A DNA stretch of 64,000 nucleotides from DATAZK01 sp963731205 (GTDB taxonomy: Bacteria > Actinomycetota > Actinomycetes > Frankiales > Frankiaceae). Made by a program: the position numbers and the translations under genes. Location of the stretch: contig CAVSUJ010000002.1 in NCBI GenBank assembly GCA_963731205.1, positions 1,860,001 to 1,924,000 of the forward strand, in the 5' to 3' direction. The notes below the pieces were generated by a model. It worked only from the letters and a program-made list of their open reading frames with translations. It was not told the DNA's origin and ran no database searches. How positions within the stretch are numbered: the stretch's first letter is position 1; each line of letters opens with the position of its first letter. Positions 33,637 to 41,341 of the stretch are shown in pieces.

Positions 33637-34434
33637 TCAGCTTTGCGCGCGCTCCTGCTTGATCTTGCCGGGGACCCGTGCCAGGCGAAGAAAGGTCACC
33701 AGCCCGACCCCGCCGATCACGTTGCCGAGCACCGACCAGCAGAGGGCTCGAAACCAGTCCCAGTAGCCGAAGCCGGCGCCTGCATGCAGCGCGGCGAACA
33801 TGAACTGAGAGTCCAGGATCGAGTGAAAGAGCTGACCGCCGGCCAGCAGGCTTCCGAAGAGGATCGCGGGCACCAGCTGAACGCCCAGGCTCTCGGTCGC
33901 ATGTTGCATGCGGGTCATCAAGGTGATCACCAGGCCGGCTATGACCGCCAGCGCGAGAGAGTGCAGATTGACTCCGAGATGGGCGTAGTGACTGCCTGTT
34001 TCCCTGACCACGTCCTTCAGGTCCGGACGAGCAGTCACGATCAGCCAGGCCATCGCCCAGCATCCGATGAGGTTCATCGCCAGGGTGGTCAGCCAGAGCC
34101 TCGCAAGCATCAGCGGCGATGACCGTCCGGCGACGACGGCGGTCACCGGCACCAGGAAGTTCTCGGTGAACAGCTCGCCACTAGCCAGCAGCAGGGCCAC
34201 GAACCCGACCGAAAAGGCCAACCCCGCCAGCAGCTTTGAACCCGTTTGCTGCAGCACCACCAGGTAGGCGAAGACCCCCGTACCGACGTCGATGCCGCCG
34301 ACGAGCCCGGTGGTGATCAGAGGCGCCCACGAACGTCCGAGCCGGGTGCGGCCCTCGCTCACCAGACGGTCGAAGGCGTCTTCCAGCTCGGGATCGGATA
34401 TGTCGGGATCGGACTCCTGCGGACCTGGGTCCAT
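33637..34434 (-). CDS. Formate/nitrite transporter (FNT) family channel, YfdC-like
   Basis: Membrane protein of 265 residues with about six helices. The N-terminal acidic region and DRLVSEGRTRLGRSW precede the first helix; GIDVGTGVFAYLVVL, GFVALLLASGELFTENFLVP and the later NLIGCWAMAWLI and GNVIGGVGLVTFLRL correspond to the broken helices lining the pore in FNT channels. The subgroup resembles YfdC, whose substrate is not known. The start could be ATG 34434 or GTG 34446. It converges on rnpB and is divergent from the first PAP2-like gene. Confidence 0.87.
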   Translation of the reverse strand: MDPGPQESDPDISDPELEDAFDRLVSEGRTRLGRSWAPLITTGLVGGIDVGTGVFAYLVVLQQTGSKLLAGLAFSVGFVALLLASGELFTENFLVPVTAVVAGRSSPLMLARLWLTTLAMNLIGCWAMAWLIVTARPDLKDVVRETGSHYAHLGVNLHSLALAVIAGLVITLMTRMQHATESLGVQLVPAILFGSLLAGGQLFHSILDSQFMFAALHAGAGFGYWDWFRALCWSVLGNVIGGVGLVTFLRLARVPGKIKQERAQS

Positions 34435-34599
34435 GACGTCGCTCACGAGGAGAGACGCTGCCCAGATCGGATCGCCCCAAGCGCGCAGCAACTCTTGAGA
34501 CTGAGATCACGCCATCCGTGTCAGTTCTCGGCTTGCGTCACAAAAGCCACACAAAGCTGGTTCATTATTCTGACTACTTCTTTCCTTTCGGAGTCCACG

Positions 34600-35691
34600 T
34601 TGCATTTTCTCGCTCTGATCTACTTCATCCCGTTGCTGGCCATCGTGGTCTTCGGTGGGCTGCTAGCTGTGGGACGCACCCCGGCCGTCGCTGACGCGCG
34701 GCCTCGGCGCCGGCCGCTCGGCCTGGCGGCCCGTCTCGAGCCCGGCTTCGGCCGCATCTCCGGCACGATCCTGGTGCTGGCGGCGGGTACCGGATTGAGC
34801 ATCGCGCTCGTCTGGCCCCTGGGCTATTGGGCGCGCAACTTCAACGCCCAGGACCACAAGGTCTACAACTGGGTATTTCCGCGCGCCGAGATGCATTGGC
34901 TGCACTCGGCGATGCGGGTGCTGACCGAGATGAGCAACAACCGCCAGACCCAGGTCGTCGCCGCCTTCTTCATGGTCGTGCTGACGATCGTCTGGTTCTT
35001 TCACCGCCGCGGACTCGTCGTCCTCGCGCCGGCCGTGCTGATCCTGGCCGCGTACGAGATCGAGCACCAGCTTCAGCACACCCTCAAGCTGCTGGCGCAC
35101 CGCACCGGTCCGGTGCCGGCCGGGCTCGGAGCTTTCCCCTCCGGCGGCTGCGCCCGAATCATTTCCGTCTACGGACTGATCATCTACCTGCTGCTGCGCC
35201 GCTTCGGTAAGACCCGCGGCAAGATCGCCATCCTGGCGTGGACGTTGCTTGCCGCTGCCGCCTACACCGAGGCTTATTCACGGCTCTACCTCGGCAAGCA
35301 CTGGATCAGCGACATCGTCGGCGGAATCGCACTCGGCATCATTCTGCTTTTCGTGTTCATCGCGGCGGCCCAGATGCTCGACCGGCCAGACCGAGATCTG
35401 CACGCGGCGGATGTGTCCTCGCACGCCAGCTTCGCCGGCAGCCACGAGCCTGCCGCGATTCCTCATGCTGCCGCCGTCCAGTTCGATCCCGTCAGCTCGC
35501 GCTCACCCCGCCCCGGCGCCTGCCGCAGAGCGATTCGTAGCCAGACTCGGAAGCAGGGAAGCGGCACTCGTGAATCTCCGCTACGACCATGCATGAACTC
35601 CAGATCTTTTATGAAGGGCAAGTATCTGATTTGCTTCGGCCATGACGGGGGAGACAGGACGCAGGTCGAAGCGCTCTTTGCCGGAGGGTGA
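34600..35691 (+). CDS. PAP2-like membrane protein, copy 1, with altered active site
   Basis: Membrane protein of up to 363 residues with six helices. PAP2 phosphatase motifs are partly kept: a K...R..P segment (HTLKLLAHRTGP), then FPSGGCAR where PSGH is expected, and SRLYLGKHWISD for the third motif with its nucleophile histidine. The PSGH histidine is thus glycine. TTG at 34600 is the likely start, with GGAG six bases before it. The C-terminal 80 residues are basic and poor in normal coding features and overlap the BldC-like gene by 50 bp; a frameshift near 35500 would end the protein at 35596 instead. Very similar to copy 2 at 36657. Confidence 0.75.
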   Translation: MHFLALIYFIPLLAIVVFGGLLAVGRTPAVADARPRRRPLGLAARLEPGFGRISGTILVLAAGTGLSIALVWPLGYWARNFNAQDHKVYNWVFPRAEMHWLHSAMRVLTEMSNNRQTQVVAAFFMVVLTIVWFFHRRGLVVLAPAVLILAAYEIEHQLQHTLKLLAHRTGPVPAGLGAFPSGGCARIISVYGLIIYLLLRRFGKTRGKIAILAWTLLAAAAYTEAYSRLYLGKHWISDIVGGIALGIILLFVFIAAAQMLDRPDRDLHAADVSSHASFAGSHEPAAIPHAAAVQFDPVSSRSPRPGACRRAIRSQTRKQGSGTRESPLRPCMNSRSFMKGKYLICFGHDGGDRTQVEALFAGG

Positions 35692-35875
35692 GTATCTGCT
35701 CACCCCGGACGAGGTCGCTGGGCTGCTCGGCGTGAATGCCGAGACCATCCGGGATTGGGCCGACCGCGGCAAGCTCACGGTCGTGCGTACACCTGGGGGT
35801 CAGGCCCGCTACCGACATACCGAAGTGATGATGCACGTAGCGGCCATGAGCCCTCGGCTGCAAGTGGACCGCTAG
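35642..35875 (+). CDS. BldC-like small MerR-type DNA-binding protein
   Basis: Protein of 77 residues, mostly one winged helix-turn-helix: YLLTPDEVAGLLGVNAETIRDWADRGKLTVVRTPGGQARYRHTEV, which follows the pattern of Streptomyces BldC and excisionase-type MerR proteins (helix DEVAGLLGV, recognition helix around NAETIRDWA, wing with GGQARYR). BldC binds DNA as head-to-tail oligomers to control development. The ATG at 35642 overlaps the reading frame of the PAP2-like gene. Lacking an effector domain, it probably acts as a DNA-coating regulator. Target genes are unknown; it sits between the two PAP2-like genes. Confidence 0.85.
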   Translation: MTGETGRRSKRSLPEGEYLLTPDEVAGLLGVNAETIRDWADRGKLTVVRTPGGQARYRHTEVMMHVAAMSPRLQVDR

Positions 35876-35936
35876 ATCCCACGCCCGGGCCGGCAATTCA
35901 GCCGGACCAGCGAGGCGTTGCTGTTAGAACAGCAGG

Positions 35937-36563
35937 GTGGAAGACGAATCGGCGTCGCCGCCTGAGGACGCCGCGGACGCGAATCGCCTGATCGTGTTCT
36001 GCGATGCGGTCATCGCGATTGCGATCACACTGCTCGCCTTGGATCTGCCGGTCCCGCATGGCCACACAGTCGGCGAACTGTGGACGAGCGCGCGCCATGA
36101 TGCGCGGTTCTTCCTGGCGTTCTTCATCAGCTTCGCTGTGATCGCCGCGCTGTGGAGCGCACATCACAGCATCTTCAGGTACGTCGACCGGGCCGACGGG
36201 CGCCTTCGCCGGCTGACCTTCGGCTGGCTCCTCGTCATCGTGCTGATCCCGTTTGCTGCCAGGCTCCTGGCGGCGTCGGGCGGCACGACCCGGTCAGCCC
36301 ACGCGATCCTCTTCAGCGTCTACGCGGTCCTCCAACTCGTCTCCAGCGTCCTTTTCCTGGTGATGGTGCATCACGTGGATCGCACCGGACTGCTCGCGAC
36401 GGATGCGCCTCCGGATCTGCGCCGGCGCGTGGACCGCCAGACCATCGCAATGCTGGTCGGTTTTGCGCTGTCGATACCGGTGCTGTTCCTGACCCCTTGG
36501 GGCTGGGTGCTGTGGGTCATCACTCCTGTATTGGGCGAGCGCGTGCTCCGCCGTTTTGCCTGA
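35937..36563 (+). CDS. TMEM175-family (DUF1211) putative potassium channel
   Basis: Protein of 208 residues with six predicted helices. The first helix carries RLIVFCDAVIAIAITLLALDL, equivalent to the TMEM175 signature RxxxFSDxVxAIAITLL; here FSDG is FCDA. Later helices include FFLAFFISFAVIAALWSAHHSIF, typical of the family. Bacterial TMEM175 proteins form tetrameric potassium-selective channels gated by hydrophobic isoleucine rings. GTG at 35937 is the start. It lies 61 bp after the BldC-like gene in the same direction. Confidence 0.87.
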   Translation: MEDESASPPEDAADANRLIVFCDAVIAIAITLLALDLPVPHGHTVGELWTSARHDARFFLAFFISFAVIAALWSAHHSIFRYVDRADGRLRRLTFGWLLVIVLIPFAARLLAASGGTTRSAHAILFSVYAVLQLVSSVLFLVMVHHVDRTGLLATDAPPDLRRRVDRQTIAMLVGFALSIPVLFLTPWGWVLWVITPVLGERVLRRFA

Positions 36564-36656
36564 GTTCGTGCGCCCCCCAAGCCATTTCGTCACATCCTTC
36601 CGGGCGGTCCCGTTATCTGAGGAGCGTCGATTTTGCATTCCCGGAGGGCTTGAACG

Positions 36657-37595
36657 ATGAACTTGCTGGCATGGCTGTGGGTCGCGCCATTGGCCGTCAT
36701 CCTCGTTGGTGGGGCGCTGTGGGCCGTGCGCTTCAGGCCGGCGCCGACTCACCGTTTCGCTGACCGGGGCTGGGCATTGACCCCTCGCCTGCAGCAGGTC
36801 TTCGGCCGCATCTCCGGCAGCATCCTGGTGCTGGCGGCGGGCGTCGGCGCCACTATCGCCATTGTCTGGCCGGTCGGCTACGGAGCTCGCAACTTCAACG
36901 CCCATGACCACTCGGTCTACAACTGGGTCTATGCGCGCGCCACCACGGGCTGGTTGGTCTCGGCGATGCGCCACCTCACCGAGATGAGCAACAACCGCCA
37001 GACCCAGGTGGTCGCCGCCATCGCGATGCTGGTGCTCACGGTCGTCTGGTTCTTTCACCGCCGCGGGCTGGTCGTGCTCGCACCGGCCGTACTGATCCTG
37101 GCCGCGTACGAAATCGAGCACCAGATGCAGCACACCCTCAAGCTCCTGGCCGCTCGCACCGGCCCGGTGCCGGCGGGGCTGGGAGCTTTCCCCTCCGGCG
37201 GCTGCGCCCGACTCATCTGCGTCTACGGACTGATCATCTATCTCGTGCTGCGCCGCTTCGGTAAGACCCGTAGCAAGATTGCCGTCCTCGCCTGGACCCT
37301 GCTCGCCGCTGCGACCTACACCGAGGCGTACTCCCGGCTGTACCTCGGCAAGCACTGGATCAGCGACATCGTCGGCGGCTTGGTGCTCGGCGTCGTCCTG
37401 CTGGCCGTCTTCATCGCGGCAGCCAAGATGCTCGACCGTCCGGGCCGCGACGACCAGGACGCTTCCGACGCCACCACCCACGCCACCCTCGCCCGAGTGG
37501 CCGCGCCGGCCGGGCATGTCGCTGCCCCGGCTGATGACGTCGCGCCGATGCGGGACGAGCCTGCGGTCGAGGCCGAGGAGAAGTCCGAGCGGTAA
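36657..37595 (+). CDS. PAP2-like membrane protein, copy 2, with altered active site
   Basis: Protein of 312 residues with six helices and the same layout as copy 1: HTLKLLAARTGP, FPSGGCAR in place of PSGH, and SRLYLGKHWISD. The central 200 residues are nearly identical between the copies, including stretches such as LTEMSNNRQTQVVAA. The tail is acidic and Ala-rich, unlike copy 1. ATG at 36657 is supported by GGAGGG eight bases upstream. Phosphatases of this fold act on undecaprenyl or phosphatidyl phosphates at the outer membrane face, but the missing second-motif histidine makes activity doubtful. Its GC-rich codons suggest it is under normal selection. Confidence 0.83.
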   Translation: MNLLAWLWVAPLAVILVGGALWAVRFRPAPTHRFADRGWALTPRLQQVFGRISGSILVLAAGVGATIAIVWPVGYGARNFNAHDHSVYNWVYARATTGWLVSAMRHLTEMSNNRQTQVVAAIAMLVLTVVWFFHRRGLVVLAPAVLILAAYEIEHQMQHTLKLLAARTGPVPAGLGAFPSGGCARLICVYGLIIYLVLRRFGKTRSKIAVLAWTLLAAATYTEAYSRLYLGKHWISDIVGGLVLGVVLLAVFIAAAKMLDRPGRDDQDASDATTHATLARVAAPAGHVAAPADDVAPMRDEPAVEAEEKSER

Positions 37596-37616
37596 GGGCG
37601 CTAGCGTCAGCTCGTC

Positions 37617-38834
37617 ATGACGAGCGGGAGGCCGAGAGTGCTTGCCTTCAAGGACGACCTGCTGGACGCGCAGCTGGTTCGCGCTGTCGGCACCGCGCTG
37701 TATGGCGGAGCGGATCTCGGCGAGTGCCTGGCGGCGGCGCGAGAGGTCAAGGAGTCAGACCTCGAGTCCTGGTACAACGCCTGGCATCGCTTGGCTACGC
37801 GAGTGCACGAGCTCGCCCGAAGCGAGGAGCGGGCCGGCCGCAGGGTCAGTGCGCGCGCCGCATATCTACGGGCCTGCACCTACCACCGCACTGCGGGCGT
37901 GATGCTGGTCGGCGTTCCGGCTGACCGCCGCCTCGTCGCGAGCAATGCTGAACAAACGCAGGCTTTTCGGTCTGCTGCGGCACTCATGGAGCCGCCCGCG
38001 GAAGTCGTCTCGATCCCCTATGCGGGTACGACGCTCCCGGGCTACTTCTTCGCCGTCGACGACTCCGGCGTCCCGCGCCCGACCGTGGTGCTGACCGGTG
38101 GCTATGACGGCACGTGCGAGGAGTTGTACTTCTTCAACGCGGCCGCGGCGCTCGCCCGGGGATACAACGTGCTGGCGTTCGACGGCCCCGGGCAGGGCGC
38201 TGCGTTACTGCAGCAGGGCCTGGTGATGCGGGCTGACTGGGAGGCCGTCGTCACGCCGGTGATCGATTTCGTGGCGGCTCGTTCCGACGTGGACAGCAAG
38301 CGGATCGCTCTCATCGGCTTGAGCCTCGGGGCGCACCTGTCACCGCGAGCGGCGGCGTACGAGCCGCGGATCGCCGCGCTCGTCGCCGATTGCGGTGCGT
38401 TCGATCTGCGGGCCGGTTTCCTCACCCGGCTGCCACCTCGGCTCGCCGTGGGCTACCTGGCGAACCGGCGGGCCGTGCGCCTTGCCCTCGCGGGTGTCCT
38501 GAAGACATTGGCCAGGAAACCCACTGCTGGTTGGGCTTTACGCCGCGGCCAACTCGTCCACGGCGCGCCCAGCCCGCTCGCCTACCTGGACATTCTCGCC
38601 CCCTACTCGCTGGCCGATCACGCCGCCAAGATCAGCTGCCCGACCTGGGTCTGCAACGCCGAGGACGACGACATCGGATCGAGTGCGCCCGAACTCGTCG
38701 CCGCGCTGACGTGTCCCCACGAGTTCGTGCAATTTCGCACCGCCGACGGCGCCGGGGACCACTGCGAGCAGGCGGCCCGAGCGCTGTATCACGCGCGCTC
38801 GTTCGGATGGCTGGATCAGCAGTTACAGCCCTAG
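37617..38834 (+). CDS. Alpha/beta hydrolase, DUF1100/FrsA-like
   Basis: Protein of 405 residues. An N-terminal helical cap (about 1-120) is followed by the hydrolase fold: TVVLTGGYDGTCEELYF gives the oxyanion region, nucleophile elbow GLSLGAH with the catalytic serine, an acid in CNAEDDDIGS and a late histidine in GAGDHCEQ. This order matches cap-bearing hydrolases related to 2,6-dihydroxypseudooxynicotine hydrolase and FrsA. No signal peptide. ATG at 37617 follows the PAP2 copy by 21 bp, so it may share that transcript. Substrate unknown. Confidence 0.86.
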   Translation: MTSGRPRVLAFKDDLLDAQLVRAVGTALYGGADLGECLAAAREVKESDLESWYNAWHRLATRVHELARSEERAGRRVSARAAYLRACTYHRTAGVMLVGVPADRRLVASNAEQTQAFRSAAALMEPPAEVVSIPYAGTTLPGYFFAVDDSGVPRPTVVLTGGYDGTCEELYFFNAAAALARGYNVLAFDGPGQGAALLQQGLVMRADWEAVVTPVIDFVAARSDVDSKRIALIGLSLGAHLSPRAAAYEPRIAALVADCGAFDLRAGFLTRLPPRLAVGYLANRRAVRLALAGVLKTLARKPTAGWALRRGQLVHGAPSPLAYLDILAPYSLADHAAKISCPTWVCNAEDDDIGSSAPELVAALTCPHEFVQFRTADGAGDHCEQAARALYHARSFGWLDQQLQP

Positions 38835-38906
38835 CCCCGGTTTCTCGGGTGGTCGTCTCGTGACGTGATACTCGGCGCAAGGCCTGGCGCGCGGGCAAAA
38901 CTTCAG

Positions 38907-38925
38907 TTAGGTTGCCCTTAGCCCG
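38907..38925. promoter_or_regulatory. Probable IdeR/DtxR iron box upstream of bfd-bfr
   Basis: TTAGGTTGCCCTTAGCCCG matches the 19-bp consensus TTAGGTTAGSCTAACCTAA well in its left half (TTAGGTT) and partly in its right half. It lies 18 bp before the bfd start, where an iron-loaded regulator would control iron storage. The same region can also be read as a direct repeat of TTAGN(T/C)..CCC. Confidence 0.5.
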
Positions 38926-38943
38926 CTCGCCCCGGAGGTCGAC

Positions 38944-39159
38944 TTGATCATCTGCCACTGTCACCGCGTGACCGACCGTCAGGCGCGAGCAGCGTGCAGC
39001 GAGCCGGATGCCGATTGGCGCGCCGCGGTCAGGGCGACGAAAGCTGCCACCGAGTGCGGTGGATGCGTGCGATTGCTGCGCACAACTGTCGAGGACACGC
39101 GTTCGGCCAGCGTCCCCCGGCAGGAGTCGCTAGCGCAGACTGTCGCTCATGCAGGGTGA
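38944..39159 (+). CDS. bfd: Bacterioferritin-associated ferredoxin
   Basis: Protein of 71 residues with the [2Fe-2S] cysteine pattern of BFD proteins: CHC at residues 4 and 6, and CGGC near 38-41. Bfd delivers electrons to bacterioferritin to release stored iron. The start is TTG at 38944, supported by GGAGGT five bases before it; no ATG or GTG would keep the CHC motif. It overlaps bfr by 11 bp. A likely IdeR box precedes it. Confidence 0.88.
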   Translation: MIICHCHRVTDRQARAACSEPDADWRAAVRATKAATECGGCVRLLRTTVEDTRSASVPRQESLAQTVAHAG

Positions 39160-39625
39160 CGCAGCCGTCCTGACGGCGCTCAACGAGATCCTCACCGGCG
39201 AGCTCACCGCCGTGAATCAATACTTTCTGCACGCTCGGATGCAGCGCAATTGGGGCTTCGTGAAGCTCGCAGAGCACACCTATGACGAGTCGATCGATGA
39301 GATGAAGCATGCCGATCGGCTCATCGAGCGGATCCTCTTCCTCGAAGGCCACCCGAATCTGCAGCGGCTCGGGGCGCTCCGGATCGGCGAGAGCGTCGAG
39401 GAGCAGCTGGCGTCCGATCTCGCGGTCGAGATCGAGGCCCTGCCCCGGCTGCGCGGTGCGATCCGGCTCACCCTCGACGGCGGCGATTCGGTCACCCGGC
39501 TGCTGCTCGAGGACATCCTCAAGGCCGAAGAGGACCACGTGGACTTTCTCGAGACCCAGCTGCACCTGATCCGGACCTTGGGCGCGACCGACTACCTCGC
39601 CCAGCAGATCGAGACCGAGTCCTGA
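39149..39625 (+). CDS. bfr: Bacterioferritin
   Basis: Subunit of 158 residues forming a 24-mer iron store. The complete ferroxidase centre is present: Glu18, Tyr25, Glu51, His54, Glu94, Glu127 and His130, and Met52 for the haem between subunits (DEMKHADR). It oxidises Fe(II) and stores it as mineral in the cytosol. The ATG lies within the end of bfd, so translation is coupled. Expression is probably set by the iron box upstream of bfd. Confidence 0.96.
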   Translation: MQGDAAVLTALNEILTGELTAVNQYFLHARMQRNWGFVKLAEHTYDESIDEMKHADRLIERILFLEGHPNLQRLGALRIGESVEEQLASDLAVEIEALPRLRGAIRLTLDGGDSVTRLLLEDILKAEEDHVDFLETQLHLIRTLGATDYLAQQIETES

Positions 39626-39648
39626 CCGACCGGTCGAGTAAGTAAAAG

Positions 39649-39888
39649 CTAGGCGGTGCCGGTGATCAGCCGCACCACGAGCCGGCGACTTCGCCGGTGC
39701 CGGAGCCACGACAGGTGCGCCCGCTTGATGTAGCGGTGGTATCGCTGCTGGCTGCGCGACCCGATGCCGCGCCAGTTCTCGATGATCGTGCGCCGGGTCG
39801 CCTTGTCGTAGCGGATGACGACGGCCGCCAATTCATCGGGCATGCCGGTGACCCAGGGGTTCGCCCAGGCGTCGAGCTGGCTGGTCAT
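39649..39888 (-). CDS. Small basic protein of unknown function
   Basis: Protein of 79 residues with high GC in third codon positions, which argues for real translation. It is basic, with RYDKATRRTIIENWRGIGSRSQQRYHRYIKRAHLSWLRHRRSRR, and may bind nucleic acid or membrane. An AAAGGA lies about nine bases before the ATG at 39888. No family is recognised. It converges on bfr with a 23-bp gap. Confidence 0.55.
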   Translation of the reverse strand: MTSQLDAWANPWVTGMPDELAAVVIRYDKATRRTIIENWRGIGSRSQQRYHRYIKRAHLSWLRHRRSRRLVVRLITGTA

Positions 39889-40192
39889 GGCGGGTGTCCT
39901 TTGCCGGGGATTTCCCTCAGTTTCACCTCACCTTTGCACTATGCCTCGGCCGGTCAAGAGCCGGGGGTGCGCTCCTGCGCGAGCCGCCGTCACGCGAAAC
40001 ATTCACGCAATCACTGCGTGTCCGATGCGCCGGCCGCATTTTGTTCTCATGCAGGTCAGGCGAGTGACGCGAGTGACGCGAGAGGTAGCTGTGGCGGGCA
40101 TGCTCGCCGGGCTCGCCGGATGTTTCGGCGAGGGAACGACCCTCGAGGGCGGGGGCAATGGCCCCGCGAGGTTGCGCGGTCGCTCCCACAGC
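39889..40192. other. 304-bp region without a convincing gene; contains an orphan lipoprotein-like start
   Basis: The region contains no convincing full gene. On the plus strand an ATG at 40049 opens MQVRRVTRVTREVAVAGMLA followed by GLAGCFGEG, which looks like a lipoprotein signal peptide with an LAGC lipobox, but the frame then runs antisense into the next gene and loses coding character. A 9-bp direct repeat GAGTGACGC occurs twice just before it. No tRNA or clear terminator is seen. Confidence 0.4.
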
Positions 40193-40561
40193 TCAAAGCG
40201 GCGCAGGCAGCCAACCCGAACACATCACGCGAAGCCAGCCGATCTGGCCCTCGCGCTCCTTGAGGTAGGCCTGCTGTTCCACCAGAAACGAGCCATCGCC
40301 GTCGGAGACCCGGAAGCGGTAGCCGACCCGTTCGCAATCGGCGAAGTGGTCGGTCTCGACCTTCTCGACGGCCTCGATCACGTCGCCGGGCTCGAACCAG
40401 TAGCCCAGCATCTCCAGCACGTCGTCGGGAGTCGGCGGCTCCCAAAAGCGATTGGGTGTCATCGCGCGAAAGTCGATCTCCGGGTGCAGCAGCTCACGGA
40501 CCCGCGACGGATCTTTGCTCGCGACGGCGTGAGCGAACCTGGCGCCAAGGGGTTCGGCCAT
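40193..40561 (-). CDS. SnoaL/NTF2-like protein
   Basis: Protein of 122 residues with an NTF2-like alpha-beta cone: N-terminal FAHAVASKDPSRVRELLHPEIDFRAMTPNRFWEP, then strands ending in QIGWLRVMCSGWLPAP. Such domains bind small hydrophobic ligands or act as cyclases or isomerases. No catalytic set can be named. ATG at 40561. Its 3' end faces a region holding an orphan lipoprotein-like start. Confidence 0.8.
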   Translation of the reverse strand: MAEPLGARFAHAVASKDPSRVRELLHPEIDFRAMTPNRFWEPPTPDDVLEMLGYWFEPGDVIEAVEKVETDHFADCERVGYRFRVSDGDGSFLVEQQAYLKEREGQIGWLRVMCSGWLPAPL

Positions 40562-40696
40562 GGCGACATCCTGACACCGCCGGGCGCCGGCGTTAAGTCA
40601 TTCGACGCGAACGTCAGCGTCCGATGTCTGACAGCACCAGCTGGGGCGCGGCCCAGGACGAGTTCGTAGCACGCTGTGATCACGCCGATACGACGA

Positions 40697-41254
40697 TCAC
40701 GCATCGACGAATCGCGGCGCCCACTCCTCGAGCGCGATGCCGGCAGCGTTCGCGGCGTAGGAGATCGCGTGATACCAGCCGCACAGGAGTAGCAGGTCGA
40801 GGAGTTCTGGTTCGTTGAAGGCTGCCGCGAGCCGGCCCCAGAGCGCGTCGTCGATGGTCGCCCGCTCGTGCAGCGCGTCAGCGGCCAGGATGAGCAGCCG
40901 CTCGCGCTCCTCACTCCAGCACGCGTCTGCCGCCGAACCGTGGACGAGCGAAAACACCTGCGGCTGCGAGAGTTTCACCCGCTCGCCGAAGAACGCCGTG
41001 TGCACGCCCCACTCGTACTCGCAGCCGCACAGGGCACATGTGCGGTCGATGACGATCTCGCGCTCGCGGCGGGAGAGGGAGAGTGTGCGTCCGAGCTCGT
41101 ACGCACCCCATTCCCGCATCGCCGCCATCATCGTCGCGTTGCGGGCGAACGTGCGAAACAGCCGCAGCGGCGGCTGGCCCGGCGGCATCATGGCGGTCAG
41201 GAAGTCTGCCACCTCGGACTCGTAGGGCGGATCGAGCGGTTGGATTCGTGGCAT
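40697..41254 (-). CDS. Carboxymuconolactone decarboxylase (CMD/AhpD-like) family protein
   Basis: Protein of 185 residues. The CMD helix pair contains SRREREIVIDRTCALCGCEYEWGVHTAFFG, with the CxxC pair and histidine used for alkylhydroperoxide or thiol chemistry in AhpD-like members, followed by DALHERATIDDALWGRLAAAFNEPELLDLLLLCGWYHAIS. The ATG at 41254 follows GGAGG by about nine bases. It is divergent from an HxlR regulator, and two near-identical palindromes in the 87-bp gap probably control both genes. Substrate or oxidant is unknown. Confidence 0.87.
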   Translation of the reverse strand: MPRIQPLDPPYESEVADFLTAMMPPGQPPLRLFRTFARNATMMAAMREWGAYELGRTLSLSRREREIVIDRTCALCGCEYEWGVHTAFFGERVKLSQPQVFSLVHGSAADACWSEERERLLILAADALHERATIDDALWGRLAAAFNEPELLDLLLLCGWYHAISYAANAAGIALEEWAPRFVDA

Positions 41255-41267
41255 GTCCACCACCTCC

Positions 41268-41284
41268 GTTTCGGAAAACGAAAC
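41268..41284. promoter_or_regulatory. HxlR operator, palindrome 1
   Basis: GTTTCG-GAAAA-CGAAAC: 6-bp inverted arms around a five-base A-rich centre, 14 bp upstream of the CMD-gene start. It pairs with a near-identical site 36 bp away (centre to centre) in the same divergent gap. HxlR proteins bind such palindromes as dimers. Confidence 0.75.
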
Positions 41285-41303
41285 ACTTGGCGGAGAGGCT
41301 AGC

Positions 41304-41320
41304 ATTTCGAAAAACGAAAC
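41304..41320. promoter_or_regulatory. HxlR operator, palindrome 2
   Basis: ATTTCG-AAAAA-CGAAAC repeats site 1 with one changed arm base, 21 bp upstream of the HxlR gene start. Placed near both start codons, the two sites suit autoregulation of the repressor plus control of the CMD gene. The AT-rich motif stands out from the GC-rich surroundings. Confidence 0.75.
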
Positions 41321-41341
41321 GGCAACCGGAGAGGACGACCC

